Source: Methylobacterium sp. Leaf112 (GTDB lineage: Bacteria; Pseudomonadota; Alphaproteobacteria; Rhizobiales; Beijerinckiaceae). From it: 64,000 nucleotides of DNA. Positions 24,896-32,875 of the stretch are shown here, in pieces (position 1 is the first letter of the stretch; each line of letters opens with the position of its first letter). The notes below the pieces were generated by a model. That model was not told the origin of the DNA. It saw nothing but the letters and a program-made list of their open reading frames with translations, and made no database searches. The stretch is from assembly GCF_001423295.1 (NCBI RefSeq), contig NZ_LMNG01000012.1, forward strand, positions 310,728 to 374,727, written 5' to 3'. The translations under genes and the position numbers were made by a program.

Positions 24896-25457
24896 AGTCT
24901 TAGCGTTTCCTTAAATGCACAGATCCCCCCGGGACGAAAAAGCCCGATCGGTCTGGCGCCCAATGCCTCGATGGGTTGATGATGGTTTGCAGCATCAACG
25001 TCCGCTCTCCCGAAGGAGTGTAATCTATAGCGACGCACCCTGCCATGGGACGGGAAGCAATTAATCATTCCTCCAGCGCAGGACAAGGCAGTCGAAACCA
25101 TCTTGCGTCGCGCCGTTGCACTGAATAATAATTCATCGAACACAATTGCACGGACACATCTGCACACGGCGCGCAATGTCCTGAGCTGTACAATCATGTA
25201 CTTTTCAGCTCATTCTCGGGAGCCGCGAGGGCTCATCGCGGCGACGAAACGGCTTGCCGTAACGGTGAATCGTCTTGCCCCCGCCAGCCCGCGTCCGCTC
25301 CGATCGTCCCCGGTCCAGGGCTCCGTCCCGGTCGGAGGCCCCTTGCCGGCCCCCTCCCGGCGCTGCACATGGCTGTGACGAGTGGCGGGCACGCCGGTTC
25401 GATCATGCGAAGCATGCCCGCCCCGCGCCGCGCCAGCCCGATCCGAGGATTTTGGCC
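24896..25457. promoter_or_regulatory. AT-rich regulatory region between mucR and oligopeptidase B
   Basis: No gene is supported in these 562 bases. The stretch 25015-25215 is markedly richer in A/T than the rest of the window, with many T-A steps (TAATCTATAG, AATTAATCATT, GAATAATAATTC), as MucR-type proteins prefer. A near CtrA pattern, TTAG-N7-TTAA, lies at 24900-24914 just above the mucR start. A dyad with arms GAGCTG (25183-25188) and CAGCTC (25206-25211) encloses a smaller GTAC/GTAC pair. It probably holds the mucR and opdB promoters. Confidence 0.5.
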
Positions 25458-27617
25458 ATGGTAACCGACCGTATTCCCATCACAGTTCCGTCAGCGGCAC
25501 CGGTGGCCGAAGCGCGGCCCCATGCCTTCACGGTCCACGGCCGCACGATTACCGACGATTACGCCTGGCTCAAGGCGGAGAACTGGCGCGCCGTCCTCAA
25601 GGACCCGGCTGCCCTGCCGGACGAGATCGGCGCCTACCTGAAAGCCGAGAACGCCTACGCGGACGCCGCCCTGGAACCCGTCGCCGCCCTGCGAAAGACC
25701 CTGGTGGCCGAGATGCGCGGGCGCATCCGCGAGGACGACAGCGGCGTGCCCGAGCCCGACGGGCCGTTCGCCTACTACACCCGGCACCGCGACGGCGGCC
25801 AGCATCCCCTGGTGTGCCGGCGGCCCCGCACCGTGGTGGTGATCCCGGGGCAAGGCGCCGAGACCGCCGCCGAGGGCGGCCCCGAGGAGGGCGAGGTCAT
25901 TCTCCTCGACGGCGACCGGGAGGGGGCGGGTCTGGCCTTCTTCGAGATCGCGGCGGCTGTCCATTCCGACGACCACGCCCGCCTCGCCTGGAGCGCCGAC
26001 ACCAACGGCTCGGAGTTGCACACCATCCGGGTGCGCGACCTCGACACCGGCCTCGACGGCCCCGACCGCATCGACGCGACCACGGGCGAAGTGGTGTGGA
26101 CCAAGGACGGCAGCGCGTTCCATTACGTCGCCCTCGACAGCAACCACCGCCCGGCCCGGGTCCTGCGCCACCGCCTCGGCACCCCGCAGGCCGAGGACGT
26201 GCTGCTCTACGAGGAGCCGGATTCGGGCTTCTTCGTCCACATCGAGGAGACCCAGTCGGGCGACCACCTCGCCATCACGGCGAGCGACCACGAGACCTCG
26301 GAGGTCCGCCTCCTCGACCGGGGCGCCCCCGATGCGGCGCCCGTGCTGGTGCAGCCGCGCACGCCCCTGCTCATCTATTCCGTCGAGAACTGGGGCCCTC
26401 ACCTCTTCATTCTCACCAACGCCGACGGGGCGGTGGACTTCAAGATCGCCACCGCCCGGATCGAGGCGCCCGGCCGCGAGAACTGGACCGACGTGGTGCC
26501 GCACCGGACCGGCGTGATGATCCGCCACCAGCACATCATCGCCGAGCACATCGTGCGGTTGGAGATCGAGAACGCCCGGCCCCGCATCGTCGTGCGCGAC
26601 ATGGCGGGCTCCGAGCACGTGGTGGCCTTCGCCGAGGAGGCTTATTCCCTCGGGCTGCAGCCCGGTCACGAGTTCGAGACGGCGGTGATCCGCTTCACCT
26701 ACTCGTCGATGACCACGCCGGCCGAGACCTACGACTACGATTGCGTCACCCGCTCGCGGCAGCTGCGCAAGCGCCAGACGATCCCGAGCGGCCACAAGCC
26801 CGAGGACTACGTCACCCGCCGGCTGTTCGCCACGGCGCCGGACGGCGAGACCGTGCCTGTCTCGCTCCTGCACCGGCGCGACCTCGTCCTCGACGGATCG
26901 GCGCCCCTGCTGCTCTACGGCTACGGCTCCTACGGCACCCTGATGCCGGCGGCGTTCCGCACCAACCTGCTGTCCCTCGTCGATCGCGGCTTCGTCTACG
27001 CCATCGCGCACGTGCGCGGCGGCACCGAGAAGGGCTGGAACTGGTACCTCGACGGCAAGCGCGACAAGAAGCCCAACACCTTCTCGGACTTCGTCGCGTG
27101 CGGACGGGCCCTGATCGAGGCGGGCTACACCCGCTCCGGCAACATCGTCGCCCATGGCGGATCGGCCGGCGGCATGCTCATGGGGGCGGTGGCCAACCTG
27201 GCGCCGGAGCTGTTCGCCGGGATCGTCGCCGACGTGCCCTTCGTCGACGTGCTCAACACCATGCTGGACGGCGACCTGCCCCTGACCCCGCCGGAATGGC
27301 CCGAATGGGGCAACCCGGCCGACAGCCTCGCCGCCTTCGAGACCATCCTCTCCTACTCGCCCTACGACAACGTGGCGGCGAAAGCCTATCCGGCGATCCT
27401 GGCGCTCGGCGGCCTCACCGACCCGCGCGTGACCTATTGGGAGCCGGCCAAATGGGTCGCGCGCCTGCGGGCCACCATGACGGGCGGCGGCCCGGTGCTC
27501 CTGCGCATCAACATGGAGGCGGGCCACGGCGGTGCGGCCGGCCGCTTCGACCGCCTGGAGGAGGTCGGCCTGATCTACGCCTTCGCCCTGATGGCGGTGG
27601 GCCGGGCGCAGGCGTAG
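25458..27617 (+). CDS. oligopeptidase B, S9A prolyl oligopeptidase family
   Basis: A 719-residue cytosolic serine peptidase. The N-terminal seven-bladed propeller (about 70-420) gates the active site; the C-terminal alpha/beta hydrolase holds Ser569 in GGSAGGML, Asp655 in GLTDPRV and His690 in AGHGGAAGR. LLLYGYGSYG and IAHVRGGTEKGW are typical of oligopeptidase B, which cleaves short peptides after basic residues. ATG 25458 begins the family N-terminus. It is monocistronic, downstream of the AT-rich MucR region, so MucR control is conceivable. Confidence 0.9.
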   Translation: MVTDRIPITVPSAAPVAEARPHAFTVHGRTITDDYAWLKAENWRAVLKDPAALPDEIGAYLKAENAYADAALEPVAALRKTLVAEMRGRIREDDSGVPEPDGPFAYYTRHRDGGQHPLVCRRPRTVVVIPGQGAETAAEGGPEEGEVILLDGDREGAGLAFFEIAAAVHSDDHARLAWSADTNGSELHTIRVRDLDTGLDGPDRIDATTGEVVWTKDGSAFHYVALDSNHRPARVLRHRLGTPQAEDVLLYEEPDSGFFVHIEETQSGDHLAITASDHETSEVRLLDRGAPDAAPVLVQPRTPLLIYSVENWGPHLFILTNADGAVDFKIATARIEAPGRENWTDVVPHRTGVMIRHQHIIAEHIVRLEIENARPRIVVRDMAGSEHVVAFAEEAYSLGLQPGHEFETAVIRFTYSSMTTPAETYDYDCVTRSRQLRKRQTIPSGHKPEDYVTRRLFATAPDGETVPVSLLHRRDLVLDGSAPLLLYGYGSYGTLMPAAFRTNLLSLVDRGFVYAIAHVRGGTEKGWNWYLDGKRDKKPNTFSDFVACGRALIEAGYTRSGNIVAHGGSAGGMLMGAVANLAPELFAGIVADVPFVDVLNTMLDGDLPLTPPEWPEWGNPADSLAAFETILSYSPYDNVAAKAYPAILALGGLTDPRVTYWEPAKWVARLRATMTGGGPVLLRINMEAGHGGAAGRFDRLEEVGLIYAFALMAVGRAQA

Positions 27618-27877
27618 GGCACGCTCCGCCGTGGCGGGCGCCTGTCCCGGCGGCGTGCCACCGGTACGTCGGACAGGAGCCCCCGCGCGACAGATACAGC
27701 CGTGGAATCTCAATTCCACGGCCTCTTCGACGCTCTTTACCATGAAAACATTGGTAAACAGTCAAGCAGCTTTGTTTTTGTTGATAATCAAGCTTTCGTG
27801 CAGCGTTAATCTTGCGGGAACATGGAGAGGTCACTTATGTCCGATGCTGGAAAAGATCTTTTGGCGTAGGATTTCAC

Positions 27878-28792
27878 ATGTTGAATCCGTTGGTCCGGCG
27901 TATCTTCAGTCCCGGAAAGTTCGAGCGCGTCCTTGCGGAACGACTCACCGAACCCCTTCACGTGAACATCGCTGCGGCGTTCGTGGCGTTGTTCGGAAGC
28001 TTTCGTCGGAAGGTCGACTTCGATCTGGTGATCCGGCCGCAATACGCCTTCCCGATCCTGCGCGCCGCCGACCTCGCGCGCGAATGGGGCTATACACGCC
28101 TGACCATCCTCGAATTCGGCGTGGCGTCCGGGGCAGGGCTTCTCAACATCTGCCGGATCGCCGAGAACGTGACGAAGGCCACCGGCATCACGTTCCGCGT
28201 CGTCGGCTTCGACACCGGCACCGGAATGCCGCCGCCTATCGACTACCGCGACCTACCGGAGATCTATCAGGCCGGCGACTTCCCCATGGACGTCGAGCGC
28301 CTGCGGAACAACCTCCCGGTCAATTGCGAGCTGATCATCGGCGACATCGCCGAGACCCTGCCCCGCTTCCTCGAGACCGTGACGGTGGATGCGCCGATCG
28401 GGTTCGCGTCCATCGACGTGGATTACTATTCTTCTGCCAAGCAAGCCCTGGAAATCTTCCGCGGCTCACCCGATAAATACCTCCCCCTTCTGCCGATCTA
28501 CCTCGACGACGTCGGCGACATCACGGTCAACCCCTGGGTGGGGGAGGCCCTCGCGGTCAACGAATTCAACACGGAGAACGAGCTGCGCAAAATCGCGCCC
28601 TGGACGATGCTGCGCGCACGCCGCCTCTGCAAGAACGCCAAGTGGATCGATCACATCTTCGGCGTCCACATTCACGATCACAAAATCCGCACACCAGGCG
28701 GCCGGGTCGGGCGTCGCCTGACTATCGACAACGAGTTCATCGGAGTCGCCTTCAAGGACGCGCCCGCAGGCGAAAGGCCGAAGGCGGCCTGA
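27878..28792 (+). CDS. class I SAM-dependent methyltransferase-like protein
   Basis: A 304-residue protein with a Rossmann-like core. The motif ILEFGVASGAGLLN (about 84-97) matches SAM-binding motif I; VVGFDTGTGMP (about 113-123) resembles the post-I strand of TylF-like methyltransferases; ASIDVDYYSSAKQALEIF and LLPIYLDDVGD look like the following strands. The substrate is unknown. GC content is visibly lower than in neighbours, especially upstream (27715-27840), and a transposase remnant abuts its 3' side, so the gene may have been acquired. ATG 27878 was chosen over an upstream start at 27812 by composition. Confidence 0.6.
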   Translation: MLNPLVRRIFSPGKFERVLAERLTEPLHVNIAAAFVALFGSFRRKVDFDLVIRPQYAFPILRAADLAREWGYTRLTILEFGVASGAGLLNICRIAENVTKATGITFRVVGFDTGTGMPPPIDYRDLPEIYQAGDFPMDVERLRNNLPVNCELIIGDIAETLPRFLETVTVDAPIGFASIDVDYYSSAKQALEIFRGSPDKYLPLLPIYLDDVGDITVNPWVGEALAVNEFNTENELRKIAPWTMLRARRLCKNAKWIDHIFGVHIHDHKIRTPGGRVGRRLTIDNEFIGVAFKDAPAGERPKAA

Positions 28793-28863
28793 GCGGCCTG
28801 AGGCTCCGCCTCCCGATAGGGCTTCGGCCGCGCGCGGCGCGGCTTGGTATGGAGCATCGGCAG

Positions 28864-29104
28864 GTCGCCCTCGGATAATCCGAGTCGGCCGATGGGGGTT
28901 TGGCGGTCGATGCCCCCGTGAGGCCGAGGCCAGTTGTACCTGAAGTAGAAGGCCGAGCGTTCGTCTCCGCGTTGATCGGACGTGTCGTGGGCATGGGCAT
29001 AGGCCGGTTTCGCGCAGGAACGTCTGGACGACGCGCTCGGTCTTGCCGTTGGTCTTCGGGGCGTCGCGCCGGTTGCGTTTAGGAGCGGTGCCGCCCCATC
29101 CCCA
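28864..29104 (-). pseudogene. remnant of an IS481-type transposase (C-terminal part, frameshifted)
   Basis: Reading the minus strand from 29104 gives WGGTAPKRNRR, then APKTNGKTERVVQTFLRE, the conserved integrase-core segment T-N-G-K-x-E-R before the final helix. After one frameshift near 29010 the reading continues AYAHAHD and then RYNWPRPHGGIDRQTPIGRL, the family C-terminus (Y-N-x-x-R-P-H). Only about 80 codons remain, with no N-terminal domain and no terminal inverted repeats seen. This marks an old insertion beside the lower-GC methyltransferase gene. Confidence 0.75.
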
Positions 29105-29173
29105 GGCTCTGACTTAGCGCCTGGATTTGACGCCCGCGGCCCCCGCCCATCGGGTGACGCCCGATCCCCGGAG

Positions 29174-29578
29174 ATGAGAATGACGGCCCTGACGACCCGC
29201 CTCCACTGCGACCACCTCCACCTGCGCAGCCGCGATGCCCTCGCAGCCGGCGCATTCTACGTCGACAAGCTCGGAGCCCGCGAAGTCGGGCGCGAGGGTA
29301 GCCCGGTGAGCCGGGTGATCCTCGACCTTGGCGGCCTGACCCTGTTCATCGAGCAGGCGCCGGAGGGATTGACCCCCGCCGCGCCGGCGCCGCATCTCGG
29401 CATCGAGCACATCGGCCTCGGCGTCCCCGACATCGACGCGACCTACGCCGAGCTCCGCCGCCGGGGCGTCACCATCGTGTCCGGCATCACCGACGTGCGT
29501 CCGGGTCTGCGGGTTGTCTTCATCGAAGGGCCGGACGCCGTCCGAATCGAGTTCCTGCAGCGTTCGGACCCGGCCTGA
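29174..29578 (+). CDS. VOC-family (glyoxalase/bleomycin-resistance fold) protein
   Basis: A 134-residue protein with two beta-alpha-beta-beta-beta modules. HCDHLHLRSRDALAAGAFYVDKLGARE begins the first, and HIGLGVPDIDATYAELRRRGV the second; the end VFIEGPDAVRIEFLQR holds the usual metal-ligand glutamate. His13/His15-type and the final Glu positions fit a metal-binding VOC enzyme, but substrate (lyase, isomerase or dioxygenase) is not predictable. Start at ATG 29174 (GGAG lies just upstream) or 29180. It stands alone. Confidence 0.8.
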   Translation: MRMTALTTRLHCDHLHLRSRDALAAGAFYVDKLGAREVGREGSPVSRVILDLGGLTLFIEQAPEGLTPAAPAPHLGIEHIGLGVPDIDATYAELRRRGVTIVSGITDVRPGLRVVFIEGPDAVRIEFLQRSDPA

Positions 29579-29608
29579 CCGGGCGGCGGAACGAAAGCTG
29601 TTTCGTGT

Positions 29609-30721
29609 CTACGACGTCTTCCGATCGATGGGCAGGCAGCCGCTGACCAGCAGGGCCGCGAGCTCGGCCTGACGCGCGGTTCCGGTCTTGCCCATCACCG
29701 CCTTCAACTGGGTTCGGATCGTTGCCAGTGAGACGCCGCCGCGCGCGGCGATCGCCGCCAGGGTCTGTCCCATGGCGATCCCGCGGGCGACACGGGCCTC
29801 CGCGGGCGTGAGATCGAACAGGCCGCTCAGGATATCGCCGTTCGGCGCCGCGCCATCCTTGAGCGCGGTGACGACCAGGAGAGCGCTCGCGCGGGTGAAG
29901 AGGTCGCGCGCCGAGCCCCGAATGGGGAGGAGATGACAGATGGCGGGAGCGGCGCGTTCGGTTTCCCTGATGGGGAAGGACATGCCCCGCCCCACCGGGT
30001 CGGGCTCCTGCATTCGGCGGATCGCATCCGTGTAGATCTTATCCAGTCGATCACATTTGAAGATCAGGCGATCGAACGGGCCGATCACGACCTGATCGTG
30101 CACGGTCTCCAAGAGACGGTTGGCCGCCAGAACCTTACCGTTCTCACCCAGGATGGCGGCGGGCAGCCCCAAAGTCTCGAGCATTCCGACCGTGGAGCGG
30201 GCGCGGTCCAGTTCCAGCCGGGCCGCCATGAGGGCCGACCGGCCGAGATGAGGCCGTAAGCCGTCGAGGAACGCGAGGTCCCCGACCGTGAGGGGACCCG
30301 AGGAGCGCTTCCTTTGAACGTCGAAGACACCGATGTCGCCGCTCGGCAGAAAAATCCCCATTCCCGCCGCATGCCCGAGTCCGCGAGGCTTGTAGAAACC
30401 GCGATAGTCTTCTTCCTGCTCAAGCTCTTCCTGTGTGTAGATGTCGCTTTCTCGCACCCATCCGGGATGGTTCTTGGCGAACATCCGGGCGGGGCGGCTG
30501 TTCTTCTCGGCCCACCCCTCCTTGATCCAATCCTCGAGAATCACGGCCGCGTGTTCGCAGGCGGTCCACCGCACGATGGCGGAACTGCTTTTGACGAAGA
30601 GCATGCCTCCGATGCTGTCGGTCTCGCGGCTGATCGTCTTCAGGACCGACGGCCATCGATCCGGCATCAGGGCGGCCTCGTAGATCCGGTCTACGAGGGT
30701 GGGGGCACTGTCCGGTCTCAT
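29609..30721 (-). CDS. LuxR-type helix-turn-helix transcriptional regulator
   Basis: A 370-residue regulator. The N-terminal and middle parts (about 10-290) look like a sensory region with a PAS/GAF-like strand pattern (LPAAILGENGKVLAANRLLE at about 185). The C-terminal 60 residues are a LuxR-type HTH: LTPAEARVARGIAMGQTLAAIA, then GVSLATIRTQLKAVMGKTGTARQAELAALL. The ligand is unknown. ATG 30721 was preferred over a GTG at 30757. It is divergent from the small Cys-rich exported gene at 31006, which could be its target; the 284-base gap contains an imperfect inverted repeat (CACGCC to GGGCGTG) around 30797-30838. Confidence 0.85.
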   Translation of the reverse strand: MRPDSAPTLVDRIYEAALMPDRWPSVLKTISRETDSIGGMLFVKSSSAIVRWTACEHAAVILEDWIKEGWAEKNSRPARMFAKNHPGWVRESDIYTQEELEQEEDYRGFYKPRGLGHAAGMGIFLPSGDIGVFDVQRKRSSGPLTVGDLAFLDGLRPHLGRSALMAARLELDRARSTVGMLETLGLPAAILGENGKVLAANRLLETVHDQVVIGPFDRLIFKCDRLDKIYTDAIRRMQEPDPVGRGMSFPIRETERAAPAICHLLPIRGSARDLFTRASALLVVTALKDGAAPNGDILSGLFDLTPAEARVARGIAMGQTLAAIAARGGVSLATIRTQLKAVMGKTGTARQAELAALLVSGCLPIDRKTS

Positions 30722-31005
30722 CGGAAAACCACACCCTCCTGTCCGTTCAGAGGCCACAAGCGCGGCTCGGGCCGATCGGCGACGACGTTAAGTCACACGC
30801 CTGACGAAACGAAAGGCCTTTTCCAGGCAACGGGCGTGATTCTTCTCGGTCGTTCCGGCAGCACCCGGGTCGATCCGCCCTCACCCATACGGGTCAAGAC
30901 ACGGACATCTCGGGTGGTCCAGGATTTTCGGGATCGCCTTGGAGCAGCTCCGACGTCACGGGCTGCTCGGGAGAGCGGATCACCCCATTCACCGAGAGGC
31001 AAACG

Positions 31006-31311
31006 ATGCGATCCTTTCTCCTGGCCGGCGTCCTCGTCGCGGCGGCGTCCACGTCGTCATGGGCAAATTGCCTAACGCTGGACAACAACACCTTCCACAA
31101 TTCATGCTCCGCCGATCTCATCTTCAATTTCAAGACGATCGGTGGCGGGTGTCACACCAGGACACGGGGCGGCGAAACGATCGGCGCCCACGGCAAGAGG
31201 ACGACATCGGCCAATCACGCATGCGGCGGTACCACGCCGAAGCAGGTCGAGTGGAATTATTGCATCTACAACGATTGGGTGTCTGGGTCCTGTCATCTGC
31301 CGAAAGATTGA
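31006..31311 (+). CDS. exported Cys-rich small protein
   Basis: A 101-residue protein with a clear signal peptide (MRSFLLAGVLVAAASTSSWA, cleavage near residue 20). The mature 81 residues contain six cysteines (NCL, SCS, GCH, ACG, YCI, SCH), an even number suited to three disulfides, and many Thr, Asn and Gly. No known family was recognised. Third-position GC is lower than in neighbours. It is divergent from the LuxR-type regulator. Confidence 0.7.
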   Translation: MRSFLLAGVLVAAASTSSWANCLTLDNNTFHNSCSADLIFNFKTIGGGCHTRTRGGETIGAHGKRTTSANHACGGTTPKQVEWNYCIYNDWVSGSCHLPKD

Positions 31312-31471
31312 CGCGACGATCACGGAGGGGCGGCGGCCGCCCTCGATCACGGCACCTGCTCGGGTCCGTGATCGATTCCGGGGATCGGCGTTGAGGACGG
31401 GGACGCAAGTGTCGCCCGACATCGCGCGATGTGCGTCTTCGGTCGGCCGCCGGCGCCCCTGGCTGGGTCGC

Positions 31472-31774
31472 CTAGCGGTTGCCGAGGGAGGGGCCGCCGG
31501 ACGCGCCGCCGGTGCCGGGCGGGCCGCTCGTCGGCGTGCCGCCAACGTTGACGCCGGGGGTGCTGCCCGGGACCGAGGCCGGGCTCGGATTGCCGACGAC
31601 GTTCGGGGCGGGGCGCAGGGGGCGGTCCTTCGCCTGCATCCCCTCGTCGGGCTCCAGGGCCGGGGTCATCACGCCGGTGTTGCCGGCGCCTCCCGTGGGC
31701 GCGACGGACTGGGCCAAGGCGGGGCCGGCCGCGAGAAACGCCGTGAGGGCGGCGGTGAGGGCGATGCGGGTCAT
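31472..31774 (-). CDS. exported Pro/Gly-rich protein, 100 aa
   Basis: A signal peptide (MTRIALTAALTAFLAAGPALAQS, cleavage after ALA or ALAQ) leads to a 78-residue disordered mature region rich in Pro, Gly, Thr and Asn without cysteine. The C-terminus has repeats of TSGPPGTGG and SGGPSLG. It is similar in design to the exported protein at 9521-9790 but the sequences differ. It is divergent from the small gene at 31905 (130-base gap). Function unknown. Confidence 0.6.
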   Translation of the reverse strand: MTRIALTAALTAFLAAGPALAQSVAPTGGAGNTGVMTPALEPDEGMQAKDRPLRPAPNVVGNPSPASVPGSTPGVNVGGTPTSGPPGTGGASGGPSLGNR

Positions 31775-31904
31775 GGAAGGCCGTTCGTTCGGTGGCGGGT
31801 GGTCACGCAACAGTCGAGATCGTCGAGAGTTCACGGCGCCGACGTCCCCCCTCTAGCGCCGCATCGCGGTTGTCGGGCCGGCGCGGGGCTGGCATGGTCG
31901 CGCC

Positions 31905-32192
31905 ATGGCCACGTCCCCACCCCCGCGCTATTCCGCCGCCGAACTCATCGAGGAGCTGCGCGAGGCGGCCGAGGAGATCGCCCCCGAGCTCAACGGCATC
32001 CGGCCCGAGGAAACCCTGGAGGGCGAGACGGCCCAGACCCTCGAGGAGATGGCCGACGCGCTCCGGCGCATCGCCGCCGGTGCGCCCCAGCCCCAGGCCC
32101 TGGCCCGGGCCGCCCTGGAGGCCAAGGCGCCCCTGAAGCCGTTCGGCAAGCCGAAGAACACCGTGGTGAAGATGCAGAAGCCCCGCCGGTAG
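31905..32192 (+). CDS. small helical hypothetical protein, 95 aa
   Basis: A cytosolic 95-residue protein. The region 11-70 is a long amphipathic, acidic helix pattern (AAELIEELREAAEEIAPELNG, then EETLEGETAQTLEEMADALRRI) likely to form a coiled coil. The tail is basic (PFGKPKNTVVKMQKPRR). I recognise no family. It is convergent with gspG; between them lies the 22-bp tandem array at 32198-32285. Good codon bias supports coding. Confidence 0.6.
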   Translation: MATSPPPRYSAAELIEELREAAEEIAPELNGIRPEETLEGETAQTLEEMADALRRIAAGAPQPQALARAALEAKAPLKPFGKPKNTVVKMQKPRR

Positions 32193-32197
32193 GGGGG

Positions 32198-32285
32198 CCC
32201 CGCCCAGCGGGCCGCGACGCGCCGCCCAATGGGCCGCGGCGCCCCGCCCGGCGCACCGCGAAGCCCCGCTCAGCGGGCCGCGACG
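32198..32285. repeat. tandem array, 4 x 22 bp, carrying the gspG stop codon
   Basis: Four units of exactly 22 bp start at 32198, 32220, 32242 and 32264, the first and last being nearly identical (CCCCGCCCAGCGGGCCGCGACG and a one-base variant, split here only by position). The last unit encodes the end of gspG on the minus strand (Val-Ala-Ala-Arg-stop), so the array repeats a gene end, stop included, across the gap between two convergent genes. Confidence 0.85.
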
Positions 32286-32716
32286 GCGTTGGCTTCGCCC
32301 GACAGGCCGGCGAGGCTGCGCGCCGTGACCTCGAAGGGCGCGTTGCCGAGGCCGGGGGAGCGGTAGAGGTAGGGCTGGCCCCACGGGTCGGTCAGGCCCT
32401 TGGCGTCCCGCACGTAGGGCCCGCGCCAGGCGACGCTGCCGGCGGGTGGCGCCACGAGGGCGGACAGGCCTTCGTTCGTCGTCGGATAGGTGCCGAGGTC
32501 GAGGAAGTAGAGTTCCAGGGCCTGGCCGATGTTCTTGATCTGGATCCGCGCGGTTTCACCCTTGGCGCGGCCGAGGTAGCCCAGCACCTGTGGGGTCACC
32601 ATCGTGGCGATCATTCCGATGATCGCCAGGACGACCAGGAGCTCGACGAGGGAGAAGCCGGCTTCCCCGGGGTTGGGCTCCCCGTCGTCACGGATCGATT
32701 GCATCTGTACTTCCAT
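32270..32716 (-). CDS. gspG: type II secretion major pseudopilin GspG (orphan)
   Basis: A 148-residue prepilin-like protein. The N-methylation motif G-FSLVE (cleavage after Gly20, Glu at +5) starts the hydrophobic stalk LLVVLAIIGMIATMVTP. The globular part has the GspG hallmarks IKNIGQALELYFLDLGTYPTTNEGL and GPYVRDAKGLTDPWGQPYLYRSPG, with the calcium-loop region. It builds the pseudopilus of type II secretion. No gspC-F or gspH-M genes are adjacent; the only related gene nearby is the prepilin peptidase at 33872. Start ATG 32716, or ATG 32704. Confidence 0.92.
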   Translation of the reverse strand: MEVQMQSIRDDGEPNPGEAGFSLVELLVVLAIIGMIATMVTPQVLGYLGRAKGETARIQIKNIGQALELYFLDLGTYPTTNEGLSALVAPPAGSVAWRGPYVRDAKGLTDPWGQPYLYRSPGLGNAPFEVTARSLAGLSGEANAVAAR

Positions 32717-32875
32717 CGTCCCAGCACCCCTTGAAGCTATAGGCTCAATCTGCCGGAACTTCATGAAGACTCTGCTGATCGACACGGATACCGATTGCTT
32801 AAGTTTTCCCGTTATCGTCCCCGATGAGAAATGGGCGGCGGACGAGTCGTCTCCGGCGGGCCGGGAGGACTTCCA

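Noticed and set aside
25491..27743. Long minus-strand open frame across oligopeptidase B
   Set aside because: Antisense to a gene with an intact catalytic triad; no family pattern in the minus-strand translation.
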